Below, one piece after another: positions 55,275 through 62,631 of a DNA stretch of 64,000 nt. The notes beneath the pieces are model-generated. The model made no database searches. It was given only the letters and a program-made list of their open reading frames with translations, and was not told the origin of the DNA. This stretch comes from Lutimonas halocynthiae (lineage in GTDB: Bacteria > Bacteroidota > Bacteroidia > Flavobacteriales > Flavobacteriaceae): positions 62,001-126,000 of the forward strand of contig NZ_JAUFQO010000005.1 of the NCBI RefSeq assembly GCF_030409835.1. Direction: 5' to 3'. The translations under genes and the position numbers were made by a program. The stretch's first letter is position 1, and every line of letters begins with the position of its first letter.

Positions 55275-56003
55275 ATGAGCGCCCTAAATCTAAAGCCAAA
55301 AAAGGCAGACAAACTAGCAAACCAATTATATGAGCAGATATTAGATTGGATCATATCCGGTATGTTGTCTGAGGGTGAAAAACTTCCTTCTGAAAACGAG
55401 CTTTGTAAGTCCTTTCAGGTTTCTAGACCCATTGTTCGTGAGGCCATGTTAAAGCTTCAGACTGATGCGTTGGTAGAGACAAAGAAGGGAATAGGAACCT
55501 TTGTACTACATAGTCCTTCTAAAGGGCTAAGCAAGTTTGCATCTGCCGATGATATTGCAGTAATTCTTCAGAGTCACGAGGTGCGTATGGCATTAGAAGG
55601 AGAGGCGGCAGCGCTTGCAGCTACGAGGCGATCACCTGGGCAACTTCAATTTATTAAAGATGCTTTAGATACAATGCGTAGCGATTTTGAAGCCTCTAAT
55701 TTGTCCATAAAGGCGGATTATGATTTCCATTTGGGTGTGGCTCAAGCCACTAATAATGACATTTTTGTACAATTGCTTGGAGATCTTCATGTAGGGTTGA
55801 AAAAGACGATGGCCGTAGCACAAAGTCTTTCACGTGTAAGTGTTAAAAGTAATATCTCACCAGACAGAAACAAACTAGTACTGGATGAGCACCAAAGAAT
55901 TGTAGATGCCATTGAATTGCAAGATGAAGAATCAGCCAGATTGGCAATGCGCTACCATATTTCGAAAATAAAGCAACGTATTACCAATATTCAAAAGAAA
56001 TAG
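55275..56003 (+). CDS. FadR/GntR-type transcriptional regulator
   Basis: The protein has 242 residues. The N-terminal winged helix (10-75) has LANQLYEQILDWIISGMLSEG, LPSENELCKSFQVSRPIVREA, and the wing segment ALVETKKGIGTFVL. The FCD effector domain (about 95-235) has metal-binding-type His and Asp (DYDFHLGVA; H residues near 211 and 228). Such regulators sense organic acids or sugar acids. It is convergent with the RraA gene and separated from it by a shared terminator. Its likely targets are the two palindromes in the divergent region 56795-57244. Confidence 0.88.
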   Translation: MSALNLKPKKADKLANQLYEQILDWIISGMLSEGEKLPSENELCKSFQVSRPIVREAMLKLQTDALVETKKGIGTFVLHSPSKGLSKFASADDIAVILQSHEVRMALEGEAAALAATRRSPGQLQFIKDALDTMRSDFEASNLSIKADYDFHLGVAQATNNDIFVQLLGDLHVGLKKTMAVAQSLSRVSVKSNISPDRNKLVLDEHQRIVDAIELQDEESARLAMRYHISKIKQRITNIQKK

Positions 56004-56034
56004 CGGTAGTGACATTACTGATGTTGCATAAAAA

Positions 56035-56062
56035 AAAGGGCCCCTTTCAATAGGAGCCCTTT
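56035..56062. terminator. Bidirectional terminator
   Basis: AAAGGGC (56035-56041) pairs with GCCCTTT (56056-56062), and CCT/AGG inside extend the stem, with a T-rich side on each strand. It serves both gntR (+) and the convergent RraA gene (-). Confidence 0.85.
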
Positions 56063-56086
56063 GAATTTTATTAAAAATAGCTGGTT

Positions 56087-56794
56087 TTATTTCTTATCTG
56101 ATTTCCAGGTTTCAAATTCTTCCTTTATCGCTTCATCAGTAAGTGGATACAAGCCAATTACAGGAGCTCCTTCAAGAACTTTGTTTGTCACAAATTCTTC
56201 GTAAAGTTCCATTCCTGAGGCTTCGTCAGCTACTTGGTCAGCTAAATGTGCCGGAATCACCATAACGCCATCATCATCACCCAAAATCACATCACCAGGA
56301 TATACGGCAACATCACCACAGCCAATAGGAATATTGATTTCCATGGCCTGGTTCAATGTTAGATTTGTAGGAGCTGATGGAGCACTATGAAATGAAGCGA
56401 AGTCTAAATCGGCAATGATCCCGGAATCTCTGAAACCGCCATCAGTGACTACACCTGCTGCACCTCGTTTCATTAGACGCGTAATTAAAATAGAGCCCGC
56501 TGATGCCGCTCTGGCACTTTTTCGACTGTCCATAACCATAACAGCTCCTTCAGGGCAGGTTTCTACTGCAACACGTTGTGGATGTTTCGGATCTCTGAAC
56601 ACTGTTATTGGATTTAAATCTTCTCTTGCCGGAATATAGCGCAGTGTAAATGCCTCACCAACCATTGTGGGCTTTCCTGTTTTTACGGGCTTTACATTTT
56701 GAATAAATTGATTCTTAAGCCCCAGTTTGAATAACAGGGTTGCAATTGTTGGCGTGCTTGTTCTTTTTAACTTTTCTCTGGTTGAGTCTAACAT
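56087..56794 (-). CDS. RraA family protein (aldolase-like)
   Basis: This 235-residue protein begins at ATG 56794; the 14 residues that could precede it would overlap regulatory DNA. It shows the RraA/HMG aldolase fold: VMVMDSRKSARAASAGSILI, G-V-V-T-D-G-G-F-R-D (catalytic Arg and Asp), and a VYPGDVILGDDDGVMVIP loop. The Glu of the usual G-E-L-L motif is replaced. Family members either bind RNase E or act as 4-hydroxy-2-oxo acid aldolases. Next to a lyase and a YiaK-like reductase, an aldolase role on a sugar-derived keto acid is likelier. Confidence 0.85.
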   Translation of the reverse strand: MLDSTREKLKRTSTPTIATLLFKLGLKNQFIQNVKPVKTGKPTMVGEAFTLRYIPAREDLNPITVFRDPKHPQRVAVETCPEGAVMVMDSRKSARAASAGSILITRLMKRGAAGVVTDGGFRDSGIIADLDFASFHSAPSAPTNLTLNQAMEINIPIGCGDVAVYPGDVILGDDDGVMVIPAHLADQVADEASGMELYEEFVTNKVLEGAPVIGLYPLTDEAIKEEFETWKSDKK

Positions 56795-56835
56795 ATTGGT
56801 AATGATTATTTTATTATTAAAAAGGAGTACACACA

Positions 56836-56856
56836 TCTTGTTATTATAAGTTACAA
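56836..56856. promoter_or_regulatory. Operator copy 1, CTTGTTA-N7-TTACAAG
   Basis: CTTGTTA (56836-56842) and TTACAAG (56850-56856) match the palindrome at 56972-56992 in length and in 13 of 14 arm positions. It lies in the 5' untranslated region of the RraA gene. Its centre is 136 bp from that of copy 2. Confidence 0.6.
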
Positions 56857-56947
56857 GCTTAGCGTGTAAATACTTTTTATTTAATGATATTAGACAGAAA
56901 AGATACTTTTAAACTAAATTAAGCTGTCTTTTGCATCATTTTTTTGG

Positions 56948-56955
56948 CAAATATA
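56948..56955 (-). promoter_or_regulatory. -7 box TATATTTG of the RraA gene (minus strand)
   Basis: On the minus strand the sequence reads TATATTTG, an exact TAnnTTTG match. The -33 region would overlap operator copy 2 at 56972-56992, so bound regulator would block it. Confidence 0.6.
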
Positions 56956-56971
56956 AATAATTATTTTAATA

Positions 56972-56992
56972 CTTGTAAATATTTATTACAAG
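56972..56992. promoter_or_regulatory. Operator copy 2, perfect palindrome CTTGTAA-N7-TTACAAG
   Basis: CTTGTAA (56972-56978) and TTACAAG (56986-56992) are exact reverse complements, extended by one further pair (A/T) on both sides. It lies between the divergent -7 boxes, directly before the + strand -33 element. It is the probable site for the neighbouring GntR protein. Confidence 0.65.
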
Positions 56993-56995
56993 TCC

Positions 56996-57027
56996 TTTGT
57001 TTATCTGTACTTAATTCATTTATTTTG
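56996..57027 (+). promoter_or_regulatory. Promoter of the polysaccharide lyase gene
   Basis: TTTG (56996-56999) serves as -33 and TTATTTTG (57020-57027, one mismatch to TAnnTTTG) as -7, with a 20-bp gap. The expected start near 57034 gives an untranslated leader of about 210 bases. Confidence 0.55.
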
Positions 57028-57033
57028 TAGATA

Positions 57034-57244
57034 TAATAATTATTCTGTATTCAGACTGACAGATTATTGGCGTGAAAAGCCAACAGAAGAACAAACTGCC
57101 TTATAAGAATCAGAATAAGAAAAATGTATAGCAATACAAACCGATACAAATTGTGTCAAGATGCTATAGGATTATGCGATGTTACACATTGAGATTGTTA
57201 ACCGAGAAGTTACTCAAGACTCATTAAAATAAATTAAAAATAAG
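57034..57244 (+). other. Long 5' leader of the lyase gene
   Basis: The leader contains a hairpin TTGGC (57067-57071) with GCCAA (57079-57083). It also holds a 22-codon open frame from ATG 57124 to TGA 57190-57192 (MYSNTNRYKLCQDAIG...). Whether the leader regulates translation is unknown. No known riboswitch fold was recognised. Confidence 0.3.
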
Positions 57245-59503
57245 ATGAAATTATTAACTGTTTTTCTTACCGTTCTTTTGTCGACAATCTCAATGTCTGC
57301 GCAAGACATTCCTACCCATAGTGTCATTCCTGTTGAAGAGCTGACTCAGTTCCTTAAAGAAGATGTTAAAAAGCAACTTACCGCTAATGGAGAAATTACA
57401 GAAGCTTCTTTGGCAGCTTATTTTAGAGAGAAATTTTCAGAACGATTTTTTTACGACTGGAGAACGGTTGATGCACGATTTGAACAGTATGAGAAAATCT
57501 ATGGAAATAAGTTAAACCATTATACAAGAGCTGAGGATCATATGCAAAAGTATGCCGATTCAACACAATGGGTTTTACCTTTTAACTACTTAAACGGAGA
57601 CCCTGTAAATGCCTATGGACTGCGTCATTTGGCCAGACAGCACAAGATGATTGACATCTCTTTTCTTTATTTCTATGAACAAAAGAACGCCAAGTATATT
57701 GAGTATTTCGTCAACCAAAGGAATTCGTTGAATGCGGCATTAGAATTGGGTACCTATGAAAAGATAAAAGATGGAAATGGCACCTATGAAAATTTCCGAT
57801 CAAGTTACCGTGCACTAAACTGGCTTGAAATCCACAACAGGTTTTTAGGCGAAAAAAACTATTCAGATAGAGATCAGTTAAAGACAATTGCCACACTATT
57901 GCAACAAGGGGCTCATTTATATTCAATTAATGGAAGCTTTACGCCTGGTAATCATCAAACCAGAGGGGTATCTGGCCTTGCCATGTTATCCATTCTTTTA
58001 CGTGATTTTGTTGGCACAGACCAATGGTATACAAGAGCCATGGACAGATTGGGAGAACATCTTTCACAAGAGGTTAATGATGACGGTTTTCAATCTGAAC
58101 GATCAGTACATTATCATATGAGTGATATTGGTAATTATTACTACGTTTATCAGTTGGCTAAAATTAGCGGGATTAAAGTGCCACAAGTGTGGGAAGATAA
58201 ACTCCAAACACTGTTTACGACTTTAGTGAAAATTGCCTACCCAGATAAATCAGCGCCGGTGTTGCAGGACGATACTGACAATCCATGGGCTGAAAAGAAC
58301 GATATTTCAGGAGCAGTTACATTGGGTTATTTATTGTTTGAAGATCCGGAATTTGGATATTTTGCTGACAAGGGCGTACAAAGAAAAATGTATTGGTTTT
58401 TGAATAAAAAGCAACTCGACTTACTAGAAAACATACAATCGAAAAAACCAAGCTACGGTTCGTTAGTATTCCCTGAAACCAATTATTATATCATGAGGGA
58501 AGGCTGGGATAAAAATGATAAGATGATGATTATTAGTGCCGGGCTAGATGACGAAAAACCATCGCACCAGCATGGGGATATGCTTGGCATTCAGGCTATA
58601 GCTAATGGACAAAATATATTACCAAATTATCAGGTCCGTTATTCATTGCCTGATTTTGATTTGTTTAAGAATTCAATGGTTAAAAATGTAGCCCTTGTTG
58701 ACGATGAACTTATCGGGAAAAAATGGACTCCTAATGCCGGAAGAACTGGTTACGGCCAATATGCAGATCTGCCAGAGCCAACAACGATAACCTGGAAAAG
58801 CAATGAGGAATTTGATCTGTTTGTTGGCAGTCATGATGGCTTTGAAAATGTTGGTGTGACCTATACAAGACAAGTCATTTACATAAAAGATGATTTCTGG
58901 CTTGTAAAAGATAACTTCAAGTCTGATGCGCAGCACACTTACAAACAAGTATGGCAAGGGCATTATACAACCGAAGAAGGCCCCAAACTTTTACGGGCTG
59001 TTTTTAATGATGCCAGTGGCTGCGATATTCTGCAACTAGGCGCTGTCAATAAAGTGGAAAGCTCGGGTTCGAGAGGAAAACAATGGACGGTAGTATCACA
59101 AGATGGTCAAAAAAACCATCAGTTTACCACTATAATATTTCCGTATAAGGGCTATGATAAAAGAGTGGATGAAGCGGGTGAAACAGTCATCTTAAAAGGC
59201 TGGAAAGTAAATAATCCTTTTTGCGATGTTGAAGGAAATGATATTCAATCACTTTCCACAGATCAAGAGACCTTATTGTTCAATGTCAATAAAATAACAA
59301 TTGATGGAATTGAAATCGCATTTTCAAAAGAAGCTGATGTTTTTGTTAAAAACGAGAAGGGCAAGGTTACTATTCATTCCATAGGAGATGCTGCGTTCTC
59401 TGTTGAAATTTCTGGAAGTAAATCCAATCTGCTAAATGCGAAAGATGTTGGAGAAAAAACGGAACTAAATCCAGGGGAATTCATTGAAGTGTTGAAGAAA
59501 TAG
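57245..59503 (+). CDS. Heparinase II/III-type polysaccharide lyase
   Basis: The protein has 752 residues with a signal peptide (1-19, ...SMSA before Q20). An alpha/alpha toroid (about 25-390) leads to a beta-sandwich of the heparinase II/III-like domain. Probable active-site residues are N236/H237 in GNHQTRG, Y290 and H291 in SERSVHYHMSD, and H441/H443 in PSHQHGD. Such enzymes cleave uronic-acid polysaccharides (alginate, heparin, ulvan and others) by beta-elimination. The RraA and YiaK-like genes nearby would use the resulting unsaturated uronates. The PL family number cannot be decided by eye. Confidence 0.82.
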   Translation: MKLLTVFLTVLLSTISMSAQDIPTHSVIPVEELTQFLKEDVKKQLTANGEITEASLAAYFREKFSERFFYDWRTVDARFEQYEKIYGNKLNHYTRAEDHMQKYADSTQWVLPFNYLNGDPVNAYGLRHLARQHKMIDISFLYFYEQKNAKYIEYFVNQRNSLNAALELGTYEKIKDGNGTYENFRSSYRALNWLEIHNRFLGEKNYSDRDQLKTIATLLQQGAHLYSINGSFTPGNHQTRGVSGLAMLSILLRDFVGTDQWYTRAMDRLGEHLSQEVNDDGFQSERSVHYHMSDIGNYYYVYQLAKISGIKVPQVWEDKLQTLFTTLVKIAYPDKSAPVLQDDTDNPWAEKNDISGAVTLGYLLFEDPEFGYFADKGVQRKMYWFLNKKQLDLLENIQSKKPSYGSLVFPETNYYIMREGWDKNDKMMIISAGLDDEKPSHQHGDMLGIQAIANGQNILPNYQVRYSLPDFDLFKNSMVKNVALVDDELIGKKWTPNAGRTGYGQYADLPEPTTITWKSNEEFDLFVGSHDGFENVGVTYTRQVIYIKDDFWLVKDNFKSDAQHTYKQVWQGHYTTEEGPKLLRAVFNDASGCDILQLGAVNKVESSGSRGKQWTVVSQDGQKNHQFTTIIFPYKGYDKRVDEAGETVILKGWKVNNPFCDVEGNDIQSLSTDQETLLFNVNKITIDGIEIAFSKEADVFVKNEKGKVTIHSIGDAAFSVEISGSKSNLLNAKDVGEKTELNPGEFIEVLKK

Positions 59504-59589
59504 GTAATTAGAAACAGAGATTATTCTATTGGTTCGTTTTGTTTTGGTATTTTAGTATTGGCAAGGTAAATAGTCATCAAATCTATTTT

Positions 59590-59597
59590 TACTTTTG
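59590..59597 (+). promoter_or_regulatory. -7 box TACTTTTG
   Basis: TACTTTTG matches TAnnTTTG 24 bp before the NTF2-like gene, which may thus be transcribed separately from the lyase. Confidence 0.45.
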
Positions 59598-59621
59598 ATA
59601 AAGAATCCAATTTAAAAATAA

Positions 59622-59981
59622 ATGAGTAGAAAAGAGCTAATAGAAAAATGGGTTAAACTATTCAACGAGGGTAATGCCAACGAAATTGCAGAGCTATATC
59701 ATTTCGACGCCATAAATCACCAAGTAGCTAACGACACGATTGAAGGAAAAAAAGCAATTGGAGAAATGTTTGCCGCTGAATTTAGCGCTGCGAATATGAC
59801 TTGCATAACTGAAAATATATTTGAAGATGGCGAATGGGCAATATTAGAATGGAAAGACCCCTTGGGATTAAGAGGTTGCGGGTTTTTTAAAATAATTGAT
59901 GGAAAAATTAAATTTCAACGTGGTTATTGGGATAAATTATCATTTTTGAGAATGCATAAGCTTCCGATTCCAAAGGAATAG
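59622..59981 (+). CDS. SnoaL/NTF2-like protein
   Basis: This 119-residue cytoplasmic protein has the NTF2-like fold: ELIEKWVKLFNEGNANEIAELYHFDAINH, GKKAIGEMFAAEF, EWAILEWKDPLGLRGCGFFKI, and a final RGYWDKLSFL. The SnoaL-like group includes polyketide cyclases, isomerases and binding proteins. A role in turnover of the lyase product is possible, since it lies between the lyase and the reductase. It may also be unrelated. Confidence 0.82.
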   Translation: MSRKELIEKWVKLFNEGNANEIAELYHFDAINHQVANDTIEGKKAIGEMFAAEFSAANMTCITENIFEDGEWAILEWKDPLGLRGCGFFKIIDGKIKFQRGYWDKLSFLRMHKLPIPKE

Positions 59982-60111
59982 AACTTCAGACATATTTCGG
60001 CAGCATAGTCAGGTCTAAAGATGATGTGATTGATTTATCGCTTTGTGAAATTCTCGTATATTTATGTGTTATCAGTATAATCATGATTCGATACAAAGTA
60101 ATTCAATAACA

Positions 60112-60318
60112 ATGAAGACAATCTTAAAATCGACAATAAGTTGCCCGAGTTGCGGGTATCAAAAGGAGGAGACGATGCCAACTGACTCTTGCGAGTACTT
60201 TTATGAATGCAGCAAATGTCATAAAATATTAAAACCAAAAGAAGGTGACTGTTGTGTGTATTGCTCCTTTGGTAATGTGCCATGTCCGCCGATACAGTTA
60301 GACAAAAAATGTTGTTAA
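60112..60318 (+). CDS. GDCCVxC domain protein
   Basis: This 68-residue protein has 11 cysteines: CPSC (11-14), C27, C33-x-x-C36, then the G-D-C-C-V-Y-C motif (45-51), C58 and C67/C68. It is the family named GDCCVxC domain-containing (seleno)protein, in which one Cys can be selenocysteine in other species. Here all codons are normal Cys, with a TAA stop. Such proteins probably bind metal or act in redox chemistry, often near mercury or arsenic genes. None of those are seen here. Confidence 0.85.
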   Translation: MKTILKSTISCPSCGYQKEETMPTDSCEYFYECSKCHKILKPKEGDCCVYCSFGNVPCPPIQLDKKCC

Positions 60319-60402
60319 AATGAATCGTATTTCTTGCTATGTACAGTCACATTAATCAGGAAGACATAAAACTATACAGGAACGTTTAAAGTTATTATAA
60401 AA

Positions 60403-61422
60403 ATGACAGAAAAAACCATAGGAATTGCGCCTAAACAAATGCAGGATGTCCTCCAAAAACTGTTTCTGAAATATCACTTTACAGAAGAAAAGGCCAAATT
60501 ATTGGCTGATGTCTTTACCGAAAGCACCTTGGTAGGTGTTAATTCTCATGGTATAAATCGTCTCCCTCTTTTTATTGATTATATTGAGAAAGGCATCATA
60601 AAAATTGATAATGAGGCAGAAAAATTAGAAAATTTTGGGAGTATTGAACGATGGGATGGTAAGCTCGGTCCGGGTATTATTAATGCAATAAAGTGTACAA
60701 ATAGGGCTGTAGAGTTGGCAAAATCACACGGAATGGGTATGGTGGCTTTGCGCAATACCAATCATTGGATGAGAGGTGGGACTTATGGAAGGCAGGCAGC
60801 AGATGCGGGTTGCATTTCAATACTTTTTACAAATACCCAACCGAATATGCCGCCATGGGGTGGAAAAGAAAGCCGCATTGGCAATAACCCACTTGTTATT
60901 TCTATACCTAGAGAAGAGGGGCATGTTGTTTTAGATATGTCTATTTCACAATTTGCCTTTGGAAAAATAAACGACTATAAACTAAGAGGAAAAAAGCTTC
61001 CTTTTCACGGGGGTTGGGATGACGATAATGAGCTGTCTAATGACCCAGAAAAAATTCTATCAAATGAGCGTGGATTACCCATTGGTTATTGGAAAGGATC
61101 AGCCCTTTCAATAGTGTTGGATATGCTGGCTACTTTATTATCAGCAGGGGACTCTACTTCAAAAATAGGGGAAAAAGACTTTGAAACGGGGGTCTCTCAG
61201 GTATATCTCTGTATTTACCCAGCGGCTTTTAAAGATAAAAATTTGCAAGAAAAACTCATCAAAGAAATTATTGACTATACACATGATGTTGAACCGATGA
61301 ATCCCGGAGGTAAAACCTATTATCCCGGAGAGCAAAGTTCACTCATAAGAGCCAGGAATTTGAAGGAGGGTATGCCTGTTAATAGAGGGGTGTGGCAAAA
61401 GGTTATGACGCTGTCCTCATAA
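60403..61422 (+). CDS. 2,3-diketo-L-gulonate reductase-like oxidoreductase (YiaK/DlgD family)
   Basis: This 339-residue protein of the malate/L-sulfolactate dehydrogenase family is very close in pattern to E. coli YiaK: S-H-G-I-N-R, R-N-T-N-H-W-M-R-G-G, W-G-G-K-E-S-R-I-G-N-N-P-L, and G-Y-W-K-G-S-x-x-S-I-V-L-D-M. The SHG histidine is the proton donor. YiaK reduces 2,3-diketo-L-gulonate (from ascorbate) to 3-keto-L-gulonate with NADH. Beside a polysaccharide lyase it may reduce a diketo uronate. The true substrate could be different. Confidence 0.87.
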   Translation: MTEKTIGIAPKQMQDVLQKLFLKYHFTEEKAKLLADVFTESTLVGVNSHGINRLPLFIDYIEKGIIKIDNEAEKLENFGSIERWDGKLGPGIINAIKCTNRAVELAKSHGMGMVALRNTNHWMRGGTYGRQAADAGCISILFTNTQPNMPPWGGKESRIGNNPLVISIPREEGHVVLDMSISQFAFGKINDYKLRGKKLPFHGGWDDDNELSNDPEKILSNERGLPIGYWKGSALSIVLDMLATLLSAGDSTSKIGEKDFETGVSQVYLCIYPAAFKDKNLQEKLIKEIIDYTHDVEPMNPGGKTYYPGEQSSLIRARNLKEGMPVNRGVWQKVMTLSS

Positions 61423-61522
61423 AATTATTGATCTTTAATACTAAATATGGTGTCATAGTGGCGTATTGAAATGATGCGCCTGTTGAACGAAACTTTGATT
61501 TTCACTGAATAAAATTTATAAC

Positions 61523-61711
61523 ATGAATAAAATAAGAATAGCACAAATAATAATGCTGGCTGGGGCTATTTTACTGATTATGAACCTAAGTCAATTAGAC
61601 GTCAAGAATTTGCGATTTGAAACAGGACCTGTTCTAGGTATTATATCAAATATTCTATTAATTATAGCGATGTATGTAACGATAAAAGAGATCAGGAAAT
61701 CAAACAAATAG
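61523..61711 (+). CDS. Small two-helix membrane protein, 62 residues
   Basis: This 62-residue protein has two transmembrane helices (about 5-22 and 38-54) around LDVKNLRFETGPVLGII, and a basic tail. The loop resembles the 61-residue protein at 18560-18745. Both have unknown function. Confidence 0.6.
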   Translation: MNKIRIAQIIMLAGAILLIMNLSQLDVKNLRFETGPVLGIISNILLIIAMYVTIKEIRKSNK

Positions 61712-61737
61712 TTGCAGATAGCAGCTGCTCTTAGTAA

Positions 61738-61965
61738 TATTTTGCTATAATAAAAGAAAAAGAAAAAGAAAAAGAAAAAGAAAAAGAGAATGATATACAT
61801 CACTTCAGTGAGAATATTAAAAACGACGAACTGTATTTTGACCATAAATTGAAAGCTGGAAAATTAAAGACTAGAAATGCAATTAAAATTCTGGAATTAT
61901 ATAAATACCCTGATATAATTATCAAAGACGCAAGAGCTACCGAACAAAGTAATTTTGTCAATTAA
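61738..61965 (+). pseudogene. MutS-like C-terminal remnant
   Basis: A frame open from 61738 to TAA 61963-61965 has no start codon. Its latter part (YFDHKLKAGKLKTRNAIKIL, ELYKYPDIIIKDARA) resembles the very end of MutS-type ATPases (F-D-H-K-L-x-x-G ... R-N-A). It is preceded by (Glu-Lys)n encoded by a GAAAAA repeat. Only about 50 residues of the ATPase end remain, so it cannot be active. The repeat may have mediated the deletion. Confidence 0.6.
61756..61785 (+). repeat. Hexanucleotide tandem repeat (GAAAAA)5
   Basis: Five exact GAAAAA units (61756-61785) continue an A-rich stretch and precede GAGAAT. In the frame of the remnant they encode Glu-Lys repeats. Such repeats slip easily. Confidence 0.8.
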
Positions 61966-61972
61966 AATTACC

Positions 61973-61980
61973 TATTTTTG
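61973..61980 (+). promoter_or_regulatory. -7 box TATTTTTG of the Crp-like gene
   Basis: TATTTTTG matches TAnnTTTG 19 bp before ATG 61999. A TTTG at 61954-61957 lies 15 bp upstream as possible -33. Confidence 0.5.
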
Positions 61981-61998
61981 TGGCTTCAAAAATCTGAA

Positions 61999-62571
61999 AT
62001 GCATAAACTTAGAAAATACATAGAAACTATAGCAGCCGTTAATGAAAAGGACTGGCTTCTTTTTTCATCACGTCTAGAAAAAAGAGTGTTTTCGAAGAAA
62101 AGTGTTTTGGTGAAAAAAGGTCAAATCGAGAATTATATCTCTTTTATTGAAAGGGGAGAGGTACGCTTGTATATTCCGAAAGAAGATGAAGAAAAGGAGA
62201 TCACTTTTGGCTTTAGCTTTCAAGATGAATTTATAAGCGCCTATGATTCATTTTTAAGACAAACCCCATCAACATATCAGGTAGAAACCTTGGTTGACAC
62301 AACACTTTGGAGTATTTCTTATGCTGATCTGCAGGAGGTCTATGAAACTACTAAAATCGGCAATACTATGGGGCGTTATGTAGCAGAAAAATTATTTTTG
62401 ATTAAATCTAAAAGAGAGCAAGCGCTATTAAATGAAACGTCAGAACAACGTTATCTGAACCTTTTTAGAGACCGCCCAAATGTGATCAAGCAAATTCCAT
62501 TAAAATATATTGCATCTTATATTGGCGTAACGCCACAAGCATTAAGCAGAATCAGAAAGCGAATTTCTTAA
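61999..62571 (+). CDS. Crp/Fnr family transcriptional regulator
   Basis: This 190-residue regulator has an N-terminal beta roll (KKSVLVKKGQ, ISFIERGEVRLYI) and a C-terminal helix-turn-helix (KYIASYIGVTPQALSRIRKR). The ATG at 61999 is preferred because a -7 box precedes it. It resembles the regulator at 11660-12235 in length and layout. A 13-bp palindrome in the promoter of the adjacent desaturase is its likely target. Confidence 0.87.
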   Translation: MHKLRKYIETIAAVNEKDWLLFSSRLEKRVFSKKSVLVKKGQIENYISFIERGEVRLYIPKEDEEKEITFGFSFQDEFISAYDSFLRQTPSTYQVETLVDTTLWSISYADLQEVYETTKIGNTMGRYVAEKLFLIKSKREQALLNETSEQRYLNLFRDRPNVIKQIPLKYIASYIGVTPQALSRIRKRIS

Positions 62572-62581
62572 CTTAGGTTCA

Positions 62582-62612
62582 TTGTACTTGATGCAAGTCC
62601 TTCCTAAATTTG
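62582..62612 (+). promoter_or_regulatory. Promoter of the desaturase gene
   Basis: TTG (62582-62584) and TAAATTTG (62605-62612) have a 20-bp gap and match the Bacteroidota promoter consensus well. A palindrome lies between them. Confidence 0.7.
62586..62598. promoter_or_regulatory. Palindrome ACTTG-ATG-CAAGT between -33 and -7
   Basis: ACTTG (62586-62590) and CAAGT (62594-62598) are exact reverse complements. Binding here would block RNA polymerase, so the adjacent Crp-like protein probably represses the desaturase. Confidence 0.6.
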
Positions 62613-62631
62613 CAGTGTTATATACAGGCAA

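Noticed and set aside
56795-56836. Upstream start of the RraA gene at 56836
   Set aside because: This extension overlaps operator copy 1 and is hydrophobic in a way not found in the family. The ATG at 56794 fits better.
60112-60318. Selenocysteine in the GDCCVxC protein
   Set aside because: No in-frame TGA occurs; all motif positions are Cys codons and the stop is TAA.
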